Below, in pieces: positions 32,995 through 43,434 of a stretch of DNA of 64,000 bases. The stretch covers positions 129,639,027 to 129,703,026 of the forward strand of contig OY757013.1 of assembly GCA_963580285.1 (NCBI GenBank), read 5' to 3'. The notes beneath the pieces were generated by a model. It made no database searches. It was not told the DNA's origin and saw nothing but the letters and a program-made list of their open reading frames with translations. The stretch comes from Lucinisca nassula (taxonomy: Eukaryota > Mollusca > Bivalvia > Lucinida > Lucinidae). The number at the start of each line of letters is the position of its first letter. Position 1 is the stretch's first letter. A program made the position numbers and the translations under genes.

Positions 32995-32995
<1 letters not shown>
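32522..32995 (+). mobile_element. Family M MITE interrupted by an A element
   Basis: AATTTCTATATTAAGACCAC...AAGTGGTCTTTAAGACCACT on the left and AGTGCAACCTACTAAATTAG...GATCTTAATAGCG on the right align with the intact 16.04 kb copy. A subfamily A element separates them at 32655-32930. Confidence 0.8.
32655..32930 (+). mobile_element. CATYACG hairpin element, subfamily A, nested in family M
   Basis: CATTACGAAAACACGCCTAT to GGCGTGTTTTCGTA. The hairpin lies at about 32762-32828. Comparison with the empty site at 16.17 kb (GAAGATTAAGTGCAACC) leaves little room for more than a ~1-3 bp duplication at the junctions. Confidence 0.87.
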
Positions 32996-33058
<63 letters not shown>

Positions 33059-33060
33059 TC
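32995..33060. repeat. (TTTC)n microsatellite
   Basis: About 16 uninterrupted TTTC units. Confidence 0.97.
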
Positions 33061-33365
33061 CACTGACACTGCAATCAGTCACATTTGACCATTCAGTCAC
33101 ATTTGACAATTACTCGCAGATGTACATGACATACACTCCAGGTTTGCAGGGTGACAGCCTACACAGTAATCATGTAAAACCGGTAACCTGCACAGGACAC
33201 AGAGGACCTCCCGTTAACGACCCGACCCGAATAACGGTACACTTTGTGGCATTCATCCCTTCAAATGATTCCAGTGGAGCGTGTTCGGACACAGAATTTT
33301 ATTACCGCTGCCTGGAATCGAACCGGGGTCTCTAGCATCAGAGGCAAGTCCACTGACCAGTGATA
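33061..33365 (-). mobile_element. tRNA-derived SINE
   Basis: On minus the head reads TGGTCAGTGGACTTGCCTCT (box A region), then GATGCTAGAGACCCCGGTTC with box B GGTTCGATTCC at 33313-33323. The body extends left to the GAAA microsatellite, which probably grew from the tail. No target duplication was resolved. Confidence 0.75.
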
Positions 33366-33985
33366 TTTGGTAGAAGCTTCTATCAAGTGTGTTCAAGTTA
33401 TAGTCCTGGGACCAAAAAGGGCCCAGCCCCGTGGCCCAATTGTTTTACATAGGCCTATATGGGGAAAACCTTTAAAATCTTCTTGTCTGAAACCATGTTT
33501 GTTTGTGATCCAGCATTTATTTGTTATTTTTCTATCTTCAAAAGTATGTGTGTTTTGATTAACAATGGGTTAGCCTCATAAAATGCATGTAAAATATATT
33601 TGATTCCTGCTTTATACAGGTTAACCACTTGTACAAAATGCATAAATGTATAATAGCATGTTCTTTGTTTCAACAATTGTTCGGCTAAGTAAATCCAGAT
33701 ACTCGTATTGCGACATAACATAATGGTATCTTAAGGGAAATGGGAACACGTGACAGATTTCCCCACCATTTTTCAAAGGAAGATAACTTTGGGACTTACT
33801 GTTCGCTTTTCTGTAAGCCCTGTTCCACAGAAAACGAGGTCTACTCTTAAAGGAAAGAATTTGCTCATCAGGAGACCCCTTTTGACATAGGAGACAAAAA
33901 TGCTATTGCATGCGTTGCCTCCCCTGAAGGTGTTCCCAGTCCCCTTAAGAGTATAGCACAGTTTACAATCCAGAATCGGCACAAT
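33366..33985. other. No gene recognised
   Basis: GGAAGATAACTTTGGGACTT...TCTACTCTTAAAGGAAAGAA around 33778-33930 shares AGGAAAGAATTTGCTC with 61.28 kb (AGAAAGAATTTGCTCCTGAG). This is a possible dispersed repeat; no exon evidence. Confidence 0.4.
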
Positions 33986-33989
33986 GGAT

Positions 33990-34310
33990 TAAGAACATTT
34001 ATCACGTCGTTGATAAGCAGTGGATAACGTCATGTCATAAATATCGTATGACCACACGTGTAATAACACTTTGGCGGGATTAAGTAACGTCATGACGACG
34101 TCCGTGTCAACCATGCATTTTTTGTGGAAAAAAATGTCTTGTTTAAAGGTGATAAAATCCATTTTAAAGTGGTCATGTGATAAACAGAATCTTACACTCG
34201 TGGTCATTTCATATGATATTTATGAAACTCGCCAAAGGCTCGTTTCATAAATATCATATGAAATGACCACTCGTGTAATATCCTCTATTTATCATATTAC
34301 GTCGCGTCTG
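33990..34310 (+). mobile_element. Palindrome-ended element E1
   Basis: The left end ATCACGTCGTTGATAAGCAG is followed by TTGGCGGGATTAAGTAACGT. The right part is a long hairpin (about 34185-34280): GTCATTTCATATGATATTTA-type arms around CTCGCCAAAGGCTCG. Another copy in reverse orientation lies at 46.75-47.07 kb with the same order of parts. There is no ORF. Confidence 0.8.
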
Positions 34311-34645
34311 AGAGTGCAATAACGCCATGTAATATTTTCGATAATCCACTAGTGGATTAAATATACAAATTAGCTAGATACGTCCCGTAACGTTACATGT
34401 ACGACGTCCTTAACGACGTCGCGTTTTCTAATGGTGGAATATTTATATGTTTGTAAACGATCTCATGTATAAAATGCGTTTTAAATGTCATATGATAAAT
34501 AGAATCTTGCATTCGTGTTCATGTAGTATTGAATTTATTAAACTCGATGATGAAAAAGGATAAAATGCTTTATCCCTTTTCCTCAACTCGTTTAATAAAT
34601 TCAATAATACATGAACACTCATGTAGGATCCTCTATGTAACGCTC
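34296..34645 (+). mobile_element. Palindrome-ended element E2
   Basis: The left end TATTACGTCGCGTCTGAGAG is followed by TAATCCACTAGTGGATTA and a right-hand hairpin (about 34494-34630). The arms include TTGAATTTATTAAACTCGAT and GGATAAAATGCTTTATCCC. It abuts E1, sharing the TTTATCATAT junction. The reverse-orientation counterpart is at 45.07-45.76 kb. Confidence 0.78.
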
Positions 34646-34785
34646 CATTTCAATGGATACGCTTGAAGTGAAGAATGCCCCATAGCCAAGAAATGTTTAA
34701 GTTTCAATGTACGAGTAAGCACAGCATTCACATCACGTTAAGAAGTCCATGTAGTGAACATACATGTAAACCCCAATTTACGAGT

Positions 34786-35131
34786 ACAGTCGAACTTCGA
34801 TGGCTCGAACCCCTTCGGAACCATAGAAATTTGTTCGAAACAGCGGTTGGTCACTGTTGCATACTTTCAGAAAACATAACTGGGGTATTTTTGGACTTCT
34901 TTTCCGTGTTCTGTAACATAAATGTATGCTGTGTGTACTCATTAGAATCGCCTCATTGAGGCGATTCTAATGAGTACACCCAGCATACATTTGCATGATA
35001 AAAGTCGAAAATCTCCTTAATTATCCAACATTTTTTCTTTTGCAGACGAATTCCCTTGGGACTCAAAGACAGGTTCGACTCAGCCATGGTAAACGAGCCA
35101 TCGGTGTTCGAGCCATCGAAGTTCGACTGTA
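34786..35131 (+). mobile_element. Family C hairpin MITE, full length
   Basis: TA-CAGTCGAACTTCGATGGC to GCCATCGAAGTTCGACTG-TA. The central 71-nt hairpin occupies 34921-34991 with a single arm mismatch (TACACCCAGC). It is the closest relative of the 13.86 kb copy. Confidence 0.9.
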
Positions 35132-35199
35132 TATAGCATAGCAATAGATAACTAAGTATTTTATGAAAACTGAAGGATAGTTTTCTCCTTATTTCTCCA

Positions 35200-35510
35200 T
35201 AAAAAATCTATGTTGTATGTATTCATTAGAACTGCCTCGGCGAGACCGTTCTAATGAATGCCCACAACAAAGGTTTTTATGGAAAACTGACAAAAAACTG
35301 TCCTTTACTTATCACAAATGACTTGTCGATACAGGGAACCATGTGGTTCAAAGCAGTTTATATTATTATTCTTTTTTTCCTCAAAAACATAGCTCATATG
35401 TACAATCGTTGAGACGTTTCGTACAAGCACATGTAATCTATGATTAGATTTGAAATAAGAAAAAAAAATCACAAATTCTGGAGAAATGGAACACATCATT
35501 GTAGCACACG
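35200..35510. mobile_element. Decayed hairpin elements (variant apex)
   Basis: ATTCATTAGAACTGCCTCGG / CGAGACCGTTCTAATGAATG (35220-35260) is a hairpin with a family C-like arm. GTACAATCGTTGAGACGTTT and GCACACGGATGTAGTCACTG (35398-35520) mark a decayed subfamily B copy. Confidence 0.6.
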
Positions 35511-35578
35511 GATGTAGTCACTGATAGCTCCAGTGGAAATCTCATCCTATCTCATTTCAGTACGTTGTACGACAATCC

Positions 35579-35817
35579 CACTTCTTTTGTTGTGGTTTAT
35601 TACTGTTCTAGTACACTTCTTTTGTTGTGGTGTATTACTGTTCTAGTACACTTCTTTTGTTGTGGTGTATTACTGTTCTAGTACACTTCCTTTGTTGTGG
35701 TTTATTACTGTTCTAGTACACTTCTTTTGTTGTGGTGTATTACTGCTCTAGTATTTTTTTGTTGTGGTTTATTACTGTTCTAGTACACTTCTTTTGTTGT
35801 GGTTTATTACTGTTCTA
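35579..35817. repeat. 35-bp minisatellite, about 7 units
   Basis: The unit CACTTCTTTTGTTGTGGTTT plus ATTACTGTTCTAGTA is repeated with very few changes (GTTTATT versus GTGTATT). One unit has its start converted to poly-T. High unit identity implies recent expansion. Confidence 0.95.
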
Positions 35818-35910
35818 ACCCAGTTAAGTAACTGACCATTTATGCCATACTGTTTGAGTTTTTGAAACTCAAACAGCATGACACAAATGGTCAGTTACTT
35901 AACTGGGTTA
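35816..35910. repeat. Near-perfect palindrome, arms about 45 bp
   Basis: TAACCCAGTTAAGTAACTGA...CTGTTTGAGTTT and AAACTCAAACAG...TCAGTTACTTAACTGGGTTA enclose TTG. It starts at the last minisatellite unit and ends where LINE-like coding sequence begins. Confidence 0.93.
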
Positions 35911-37244
35911 GAGATTACCTTAGTAATAGATCCCAGAAAGTAATAATAACATCTTCTACTTCCACGGCTAGGAAAACTAATGCTGGGGTACCCAAGGGTT
36001 CTTTCTTGGGCCCCTATTGTTAGTTTATGTAAACGATATTGCAGATTCCATATTAAGCTTAACCAGACGTTTTGCTGATGAAAGTTCTTTATTCTATTCA
36101 GTTTCATCATTGGAAGATATTCAGGGAATAATAAATCACGATCTTCGTATTTTATCGGCATGGTCAAAACAGTGGCTAGTTACTTTTAATTCACTCAAGA
36201 CAGAAGAAGTTCTTTTTACTTTAAAATCTTTTGAGCAGTTTCCAGATATAGTTTTCGACGGAACCCCATTAAAATTCGTCCCGGAACATAAGCATTTAGG
36301 TATAACATTAAGTTGTAATGGTCAGTGGAAAAAAACATATTGAAAACATCATCTCAAGCGCAGCTAAAGTAATTGGGATAATTCGTAAATTTAAATATAC
36401 ATTTCACAGGGTTGCACTTAACCAAATTTATTTATCATATGTACTTCCCATTCATGAGTATTCTTGCATTGCTTGGGATGGATGCATAGCCCAAGACTGC
36501 CAGTCTTTGGAGAAACTACAGCACGAAGCAGCTCGTATTGTAACGGGTCTTTCTAGGTCGGTATCCCTAGATAAACTTTATAAAGAGTGTGGCTGGCTTA
36601 CTATTAAGCAAAGAAGGCACACACATAAGCTATCATTTATGTATAATGTCGTACATGAAAATGCACCATCATATATTTCAGACATAATTCCTCCTTTGGT
36701 AAGAGAAATGACACAGTATCCACTAAGAAATAGTAATAACATAACGATTCCCCATACTCGGACTGAAACTTCTCGACGATCGTGCATACCATCTTCTATT
36801 TCGATTTGGAATTCCCTTGATAATTACCTTCGAGAAGCACCTAGTCTAAATTCTTTTAAATACCAAGTTAGGAATTTTTATTTTTCAAACACTTACGTTC
36901 CAAGCTATTTCATGGAAGGCGAGCGGTACATTTCCGTACTGCACGCCAGAATAAGAAATAATTGTAGTAATCTGAAAAACGATCTGTATACAAATCACTT
37001 GGCTCAAAGTCCTAACTGCAACTGCTCAGAAGTTAGCGAGGATGCTGAGCATTTCTTCTTTGCTTGTTCCAATTTTACAAGAGAACGAATTACTTCCTTT
37101 CAGTCGACACGGACATTTCATCCGCTCATTTTAAATAAGGCTCTGTTTGGTGATGATACATTATCAGCTCAAGATAATGGTATTCTTTTTAAAGCCGTGC
37201 AAACGAATATTAAAAACACTGGGAGATTTAGCCAAAATGCCTAA
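35911..37244 (+). pseudogene. LINE reverse transcriptase C-terminal relic (CR1/L2/jockey-like group)
   Basis: Frames read D-Y-L-S-N-R-S-Q-K-V, then G-V-P-K-G-S-F-L-G-P (about 35985-36015). A 1-nt loss follows, then V-Y-V-N-D-I (36020s) and F-A-D-E-S-S-L-F-Y (36069-36095), where the second catalytic Asp of F-A-D-D is Glu. L-S-A-W-S-K-Q-W and H-L-G-I-T-L-S follow. An extra A in the A7 run near 36330 shifts the frame. A 300-residue stretch then continues to 37244: thumb/connection region, ending with C-N-C-S-E-V-S-E-D-A-E-H-F-F-F-A-C, a Cys/His cluster typical of this LINE group. It is younger-looking than the 27 kb relic: only two frameshifts. The 5' part and endonuclease are absent. Confidence 0.9.
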
Positions 37245-37317
37245 TTTAATTTATCTCATATTGTAACACTTCTATATGCCTCAACCCGCGGGTTTCTTGA
37301 CGACTTGCAATTAGCAG

Positions 37318-37319
<2 letters not shown>

Positions 37320-37360
<41 letters not shown>

Positions 37361-37361
37361 T
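37320..37361. repeat. (ATT)n microsatellite
   Basis: About 14 ATT units, 75 bp after the LINE stop codon. It may derive from the LINE's 3' tail. Confidence 0.95.
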
Positions 37362-37581
37362 GATGATTTATCTATCTGACTATCTGATATAATTCTGCGT
37401 TTTATGTAGTTTGCTTGTATGTGTCCTACTTGTTCATATATAATCAAATAGCCATGTTCATATGTTCTACATGTATTAGTGTCAACATTGTATGGGGAGG
37501 GCCGTAACTAATGTTGTGAGAACTTGTGGCCCGACCCATTTGCTTTGTAGTTGCAACAAAATATGATTAAACTAGTACGCC

Positions 37582-37735
37582 TTTGCATGATAGCCGTTTG
37601 GCCAACCCTGTTCCTTTGGCTACCCGCTTGTGACGTTTTCATTATGGTGGAGGTGTTTTATGTTTGTGATTGTAAGGTTGGAAGGTGCGAGAAATTGTAT
37701 CGATTCCTGATCATTGCCTACACTTCTATTCTGTA
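37582..37735 (+). mobile_element. Penelope-like 3' terminal fragment
   Basis: CGTTTGGCCAACCCTGTTCC, TTTTATGTTTGTGATTGTAA and TTGTATCGATTCCTGATCAT, then TGCCTACACTTCTATTCTG. Only the last ~150 bp of the element is present. Confidence 0.75.
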
Positions 37736-37960
37736 CGACCAGAGAATAAAAAGATAAGCCTGCCCAGCTACCCGATATGTCACGAGCTTTCGTTAAAATC
37801 TCATTGGGTAGCCCGACTAATGTAGAGGTTTCATGCGATCAGCGAAAACACTGATGCGCGGCTGATCTTGGTCTTCGCTGGTTGCACAAGCCCTTTTGAA
37901 TGTGTTGTGCGATGGCTTGTATATTTATGTAAGAACCAGCAGATCAAATATCTGCGAAAC

Positions 37961-38135
37961 CCGGGAAGGGACATGATTTTTTTAATATGTTGTGCGAACA
38001 AGATATTAAGTTGTGCGAACAAGATATTATTTTGTGCGGACAAGATAATATGTTGTGCCCACAAGATAATATCTTGTGCGGACAACATAATTTATCTTGG
38101 GCGGACAACATATTATCTTATGCGCACAACTCAGC
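37961..38135. repeat. Short copy of the 21-bp ACAAGATAATATGTTGTGCG array
   Basis: It has the same CCGGGAAGGGACAT end as the 24.5 kb palindrome, followed by about seven 21-bp units in one orientation only (TTGTGCGAACAAGATATTA). It ends near CAACTCAGCTGAGCATGAAA, with no inverted half. Confidence 0.88.
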
Positions 38136-38212
38136 TGAGCATGAAACTTTTGGTGCTCATACAAAATTAAAATACTAAGAAGTTGAGCGATTTTTCTTTC
38201 TTAGATAGCAGA

Positions 38213-38295
38213 GAATGTTATTTGTCCTGCTCACAAATTTTGAAATGCCAACAATTGTTGGCAGTTTAAAATTTGTGAGCAGGACAAATTTCATG
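38213..38295. repeat. Inverted repeat, arms about 35 bp
   Basis: AATGTTATTTGTCCTGCTCA...CAAATTTT pairs with AAAATTTGTGAGCAGGACAA. The outer GAGCATGAAA motifs suggest it may be tied to the preceding array. Confidence 0.8.
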
Positions 38296-38329
38296 CTCAA
38301 GTGAGTTGAGCATGAAAAAAATATAACTT

Positions 38330-38500
38330 TAATCATAGTGTCAGGTCATGAAACATAATGGGGATCACTTTAATATTTTTACAATCTTACATGAAATAAA
38401 GGTGTGATGTGTGTACTCATTAGAATCGCCTCGGTGAGGCGATTCTAATGAGTACATACAACATACATTTTACAGACCAATTAAGGAAACCTCCCGTAAA
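38330..38500 (+). mobile_element. Family C hairpin MITE, partial
   Basis: AATCATAGTGTCAGGTCATG and GATCACTTTAATATTTTTAC precede a hairpin (38398-38470, apex CGCCTCGGTGAGGCG). The outer ends are missing on both sides. Confidence 0.78.
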
Positions 38501-38508
38501 TTTCCAAA

Positions 38509-38880
38509 TACAGTGAAACTTCGAAAGCTCGAAAACGAAAAGTTCGTTTACCATGGCTAATTTGAACGTGTTCAGGAGTCCCTAGTGAATTCTTCCAATA
38601 CCTCCAGACATCCATATGTTTTGGAGTTTTACGACTGTTTACCTGATTTGTTCGGTAAAATGTATGTTGTGTGTACTCATTAGAATCGCCTCATTGAGGC
38701 GATTCTAATGAGTACACACAGCATACCTTTATGTTATTGAAGATTGTTAATATATTAAAGTGCTCCACATTATGCTTCATGACCTGAAACTATGATAAAC
38801 CCTCAGTAATTCGAACTACTCCTATTTCGAACAAATTTTCTTGGTCCCAAATGTATTCGAGGTATCGAGGTTCGACTGTA
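38509..38880 (+). mobile_element. Family C hairpin MITE, full length
   Basis: TA-CAGTGAAACTTCGAAAGC to CGAGGTTCGACTG-TA, with the 71-nt hairpin at 38659-38729. The right flank includes ATTATGCTTCATGACCTGAA, the inverse of the left flank in the 38.33 kb and 16.6 kb copies. The body outside the hairpin can therefore invert. Confidence 0.87.
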
Positions 38881-39190
38881 TATGGATATCTGGGGGTATG
38901 GAATGATTATTCTTGCACACCAGACAAGGCAATCCGCGATTTTACCCTGGGATAGAAATTTATGTTCTGACCCTGGTGTTCCGACCCCAAATCGAATATA
39001 ATCGCGTGTTTTTGATTACGACCTAGTGTGCGCCGTCGTTAAGGTTGACGTCATGCACGATCCGTGACGTCACTTTACATTCCTGCAGTGTCAAAACAAT
39101 ATGGCGGACGTTGGTAACCGAAGTGCCTGCAGCATTGAAATTCCGCGCTAAGAAATGGAAGGTATGCAAGAAAAAGAATCCAATATTGAT

Positions 39191-39304
39191 GTGAGGGGTG
39201 GATAGAAAAATCCGTCCCTCGGGATCACTGTCCGGCATCACTCGGCAAGCCTCGTGAACCGGACAGTGACCCTTGGGACGGATTTTTCTATCCACCCCTC
39301 ACAC
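39191..39304. repeat. Long inverted repeat, arms about 50 bp
   Basis: GTGAGGGGTGGATAGAAAAA, TCCGTCCCTCGGGATCACTG is mirrored by CAGTGACCCTTGGGACGGAT, TTTTCTATCCACCCCTCAC around CATCACTCGGCAAGCCTCG. It is GC-richer than its surroundings. Confidence 0.9.
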
Positions 39305-39329
39305 CCATATAAGATTCTTATACTCTAGG

Positions 39330-39402
39330 GGCTAAAGAACGAGTTTGAATCAGCCATGGTAAGCGCTATCCATGTTCGAGTTATCGAAGTTTCATTGTAT
39401 AA
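39330..39402 (+). mobile_element. Family C right-end fragment
   Basis: AACGAGTTTGAATCAGCCAT, GGTAAGCGCTATCCATGTTC and GAGTTATCGAAGTTTCATTG-TA. No hairpin is left. Confidence 0.75.
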
Positions 39403-39516
39403 ACATGAATATTTTATCCTCCAAATAAAGATTAGTGGTGTTCGTTAAACCCGCTTTTTCGAGGAGTTTCCTACTAGTTGCCAAATGTGTCTTTTTCTGT
39501 ATTTTTTTTTTTTTTT

Positions 39517-39975
39517 GTTTTGAGGTTTTACGTCCCCTTCAACACTATATAGGTCAATTTGGAGGGGTTGCTTCAGACTTTGTGCGACCTTTAGCAGATC
39601 TCAATATGAAATTACATCTAAAGCCCCACCGCGCAAAAGAAACCGATTGGGTTTAATGAACGGTCCGACTCGCACCACTGTTCCTAGGCAGGCTTAGTGT
39701 AGTTTATATTTTCTTGTCTTTTGGGATTATTGATGCCATTGTTGAATTTTGAAAATAGTTGAGGTTCACTGATGAGGCATAATTGGCCGAAACTAGCTAG
39801 TCTGGCCCAGAAAACATGTGCACTCCATATTTTCCAGTTCTGTGGTGTATGCTTTGCTTCCAAAGGATAACCCTTTCTAGAACATATTACCAATACTCGA
39901 AATTTCGGTCGGTTTCAGCTCTGCGCGGAAACACTAGGCGGCACAATTGATTTTTCAAAGACCTGATGGGCGGGC
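39517..39975 (-). mobile_element. SINE-like retroposon split by a ~175-bp insertion
   Basis: The tail half (TTTGTTTTGAGGTTTTACGT ... TCCTAGGCAGGCTTAGTG) ends at about 39698. The head half (TTCGGTCGGTTTCAGCTCTG, GATGGGCGGGCGC) resumes at about 39890. The inserted stretch includes TTTGCTTCCAAAGGATAACC, related to 10.8 and 26.8 kb. Confidence 0.75.
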
Positions 39976-40127
39976 GCATTTTTGAGTAGTAATGAATAAC
40001 CTACTCGCACAAACCTTGGTAATTTAATATTTTTCTGATGACAATATTTTATAGTTTTCTTTTTTCTGCTTCAAGTAAAGATGGTTCTAATGAGTAACCA
40101 TAAAATTCGCTTTTGAACAAAACCAAT

Positions 40128-40386
40128 CATTACGATAACACACTCGTACGACATAGTGCATTTTTCACATCTCCAAAATGGCTACTTTTCTGATGAAAAT
40201 CATATTTTTGTTATTTTTACTTCAAACATAGGCTGTGGATGCTCGTAAGAACCGCCTCAATTAGTACCCACACCCTATGTCATGGAGCAGAAATGAGAAA
40301 ATATTGTATACCCCCGTAAACCCCAGTTTTCTCTATATAAAGTGGGGTTGAGTGGGTGTTCATTTCACTGACTTGTTCAAGTGATG
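40128..40386 (-). mobile_element. CATYACG hairpin element, subfamily B, hairpin arm deleted
   Basis: CATTACGATAACACACTCGT to CACTGACTTGTTCAAGTGATG. The left arm reaches GAACCGCCTCAA, then skips to TTAGTACCCACACCCTATGT. The apex-proximal half of the right arm is lost. Confidence 0.83.
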
Positions 40387-41031
40387 AAAAATATATGTAA
40401 TGTTTATCCCTATAAGCCCGATATTCGTTTATAATGTTCGGTTTTTACCCGGATTTGGTAACCTGATGTGTATCGCGCATAAGTTGTCTTTTATTTACGA
40501 AAACAACAAACATTCATGAATCTAAAGGTTATGTTGAATTTTAGGCTGCATGGGTCATATATCAAAATTACGCAATCGATTTAAATGTCTTTAGCCTAAG
40601 CATTTATCAAAATATGATATAAACGCTCAACATATGCAAATTAAGAGTCAAATTACCATTACAGAGATACACGATGAAGACAGAATTTCTAAAACTGTCT
40701 CTGTGGTTTTAATAAAACATTACAGAGAATGCCTTATATAAGATTAATTCCTAACTTTGCTGTATGATTGATTTTCTTATACTTTCGGATGTTAGGATAA
40801 TAAAATTGAAAAATAATGACTCGCTGTGGCATGGCTTTCGTGACTAATTTAAGTCAAGTGTGGAAAAAATCCATACTATCACATTATTTTATTTACAGAA
40901 TTAGAGTCGGGTGATATATTCAATTTTTCATTGTTATGGATTTTTGGATACAAACTATAATACATTTTATTATATTGTCATAACACATCAAGAAGTACAT
41001 GTACATGTGTACTAATGTTTCCATGCATCAT
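40387..41031. other. No gene recognised
   Basis: AT-rich sequence with no element of the named families and no credible frame. Confidence 0.4.
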
Positions 41032-41144
41032 TCTAACAAGTCCGTGTAATGAACAACCCTCTAAATCCCACTTTATACAAAGAAAACCGGGGCTTACAGG
41101 GGTATACATTACTGTTTTTATTTCTGCTCCCGACAAAGATTGAA
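41032..41144 (+). mobile_element. CATYACG subfamily B half-element
   Basis: CTAACAAGTCCGTGTAATGA to TTTATTTCTGCTCCCGACAA: the left half up to the start of the hairpin arm, then unrelated sequence. Confidence 0.75.
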
Positions 41145-41489
41145 ATCTCATTGCCTAGCTGTCTGTCTGCCCGTCTGGCTGTCCATAACGCCCGACCAAT
41201 TCACCAAACATTTTTTTGAATTTGTATTGCTTTTGAAATACCTTATAGTTCGTACCCTATTACCTTGACTGTGACTGTACAAAACTACATTTGAAAGGAT
41301 GTCACAAGCTTTCATATTTGACATTACGTATACCATTATTGCGTACAGTTTCCATATTTGACGTTTCTATCGCTCGTAACAAGACACATACGTTTGGTCA
41401 TGTGACCTTTTTCTGTGCAATTCTAACCACTGACTTTAACATTGACGATATCTTTCGAGCCAGTGACCAAACTTTTTTTATCTTCAGCA

Positions 41490-42035
41490 TCTTTTCCCCT
41501 CGCCAATCTGGGCTTGAAGAAATAAACTGGGCTGTATGGTGCTTCCATGCACAGCTGAATCTGACCACACAGGAGTACTGGTAAACCACTTCGAAGGACT
41601 AAAATAATTGTGGAGGCAATGATCAGGAATCGATACAATTGACCCACAGCTCTCAAATTAAGGAACGATGAAAAGCAATTGTAAAAGCAATCTCTGAGGA
41701 TTGGAAAAATAAGAGCATTAAATGCATGTACGGGGAGACCTTTTCCAGCCACCACAGGACACAAACAAAACAGCTCTGATATGCAAAATAGAAGTGGAGG
41801 CAATGATCAGGAATCGATACAATTAACCCACAGCTCGGGTTAAGCCTGCCCGAGCAAAACGGTGTGAGTCAGATCGTCCAATGCATAATATTATAAACCT
41901 TCTGGTTTCATTGGGCTTGAGATGTCATTTCATCTCAATGTCGCGTGAAAGTCCCACAAAATTGGAGGTAACGCCTCCAAAATGACCTAAATAGTGTTGG
42001 TGGGGACGTTAAACCTCAAATTAAACAAACAAAAT
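41490..42035 (+). mobile_element. SINE-like retroposon interrupted by a Penelope-like tip
   Basis: The 5' half (GGGCTTGAAGAAATAAACTG, CAGGAGTACTGGTAAACCAC) stops at about 41600. The 3' half (TTAAGCCTGCCCGAGCAAAA through GGGGACGTTAAACCTCAAAT, TAAACAAACAAA) resumes at about 41838. The gap is filled by the Penelope-like copy listed separately. Confidence 0.83.
41604..41837 (-). mobile_element. Penelope-like 3' tips, two in tandem, inside a SINE
   Basis: ATTGTGGAGGCAATGATCAG, GAATCGATACAATTGACCCA marks one 3' end. A second (AAAATAGAAGTGGAGGCAAT, GATCAGGAATCGATACAATT) follows after the 106-bp-type unit TAAGAGCATTAAATGCATGT. Confidence 0.8.
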
Positions 42036-42345
42036 CAAAACCTGCAGCATCTATATTGCTTGTGACAATAATTTTCTGTTGATATCACCGTATTACCTTG
42101 ATTTAGATCGTTGGCATACTCTCTAAAATCCTTAACATTGACGACGTCTTTTGAATCATTTATCACACAGCTTTCTGCTGGAATTCGTGATCTTGAGCCT
42201 GACCTTTGAGTTAAGATTTCGTTTTTTACACGTGCTGTCCGGGGATATTCCTGTTTCATAAACGCGCTTCTTATTGTCTAGTGACATATTAACAGTTTGA
42301 AATGATATAAGCAAGGATACTTCAGGAACAATTCGAATTCTGTCC

Positions 42346-42683
42346 CAATTACGAAACACGTCTATCCAAATGCATTGTTAACTCATCCGCCGAAACAAAA
42401 CGAAAATTTTAAGATGAAAACTTGTGATATTTTTCATATTTCTGCTCAAAATATAGATTGTGATACTCATCGAGGCGGTTCTAACGAGTACCAACAATCT
42501 ATACAAATATACATTGCGGGTACTCGTTAGAACCGCCTCATCGAGGCGGTTCTAACGAGTACCAACAATCTATATTTTAGAGCAGACATAAGAAAAATAA
42601 GGCTTACCCATGTAAACCCCAGTTTTACGTATAAACTTAGGGTTGAAGGGGGGTCAAAAATATAAAGGTGTGTTTTCGTGATG
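42346..42683 (-). mobile_element. CATYACG subfamily A with duplicated hairpin
   Basis: The ends are CAATTACGAAACACGTCTAT and AGGTGTGTTTTCGTGATG. Two hairpins lie inside: a damaged one (about 42455-42505) and a complete one (about 42510-42576, CCGCCTCATCGAGGCGG). The duplicated block is the arm plus CAACAATCTATA. Confidence 0.86.
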
Positions 42684-43434
42684 CAAACATCAAATGTGGA
42701 GACGAACAAACACATCTTACATGAAACAAACAACAGCATCACGGGCGACAAGCCGAGTTAGCAACTCTTTCCCAGATGGATGGCAACTCGGTTACCTTTA
42801 CTGAACTAAATGATTTGGACACAGAGAAGTGTAAAGAAGAAAACATTTAAAAATTGAACAGCACGGAACATAAAGCTTATGAAAACCCAACGGAAGTACC
42901 AACTTGGGACGGCCATTACTAATTACCGTGAATTAAAACAGTTTGAACTGGGCTCCAACCTTTACCCCCATCATCCGCAACGGTTTACACAATTTAGTTG
43001 GCCGTTCGTCTCGCACTGAGGTTACCGTCATCATGGACAACAATTAAAATCAACGAATGTTTTCTTGGCGCGTCGAATAACCTGACGAACGTTTGTGTCA
43101 TTTCGAAACAGCCAGTTACCAACGTCTAGGTTGCTAAATCGGCGAATCGTAACCATGCAAGAGGATACGGTCGAACCGATACAACGCTTTAAAACTACAT
43201 TGGTGCAAAAACAAAGTCTGCAATATAGTGTACGCAAAAACGTGTTGGACTGTTTGTCGCATTCAGTTGCGGGTCGTGCAATCCTTGCAGAGAAAAATAC
43301 GCAAATCGTTTTGGAAAAAGCTCCTCAGAGAATTAAAAGCCGCCGGTAGATCTGAGCGACTAACGATTACGAATCTGATCAGAATATTTAGGGGATTACA
43401 GTATTCACAAAATTGCTTTTTTGGGCGGTAAATC
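42684..43434. other. No gene recognised; open frames both strands
   Basis: Frames at 43095-43349 (+), 43228-43431 (+) and 43031-43237 (-) overlap in sequence not shared with the repeats here. No domain is recognised. A decayed transposase or a host exon are both possible; neither is supported. Confidence 0.35.

Noticed and set aside
32952..33335. 127-codon plus-strand frame
   Set aside because: It runs through a (TTTC)n microsatellite into the antisense of a tRNA-derived SINE; no protein family.
33990..34645. Host gene regulatory palindrome
   Set aside because: The same parts recur in reverse at 45-47 kb, so this is a dispersed element.
39023..39295. 90-codon minus frame as a gene
   Set aside because: It lies across a long inverted repeat and shows no family motif.
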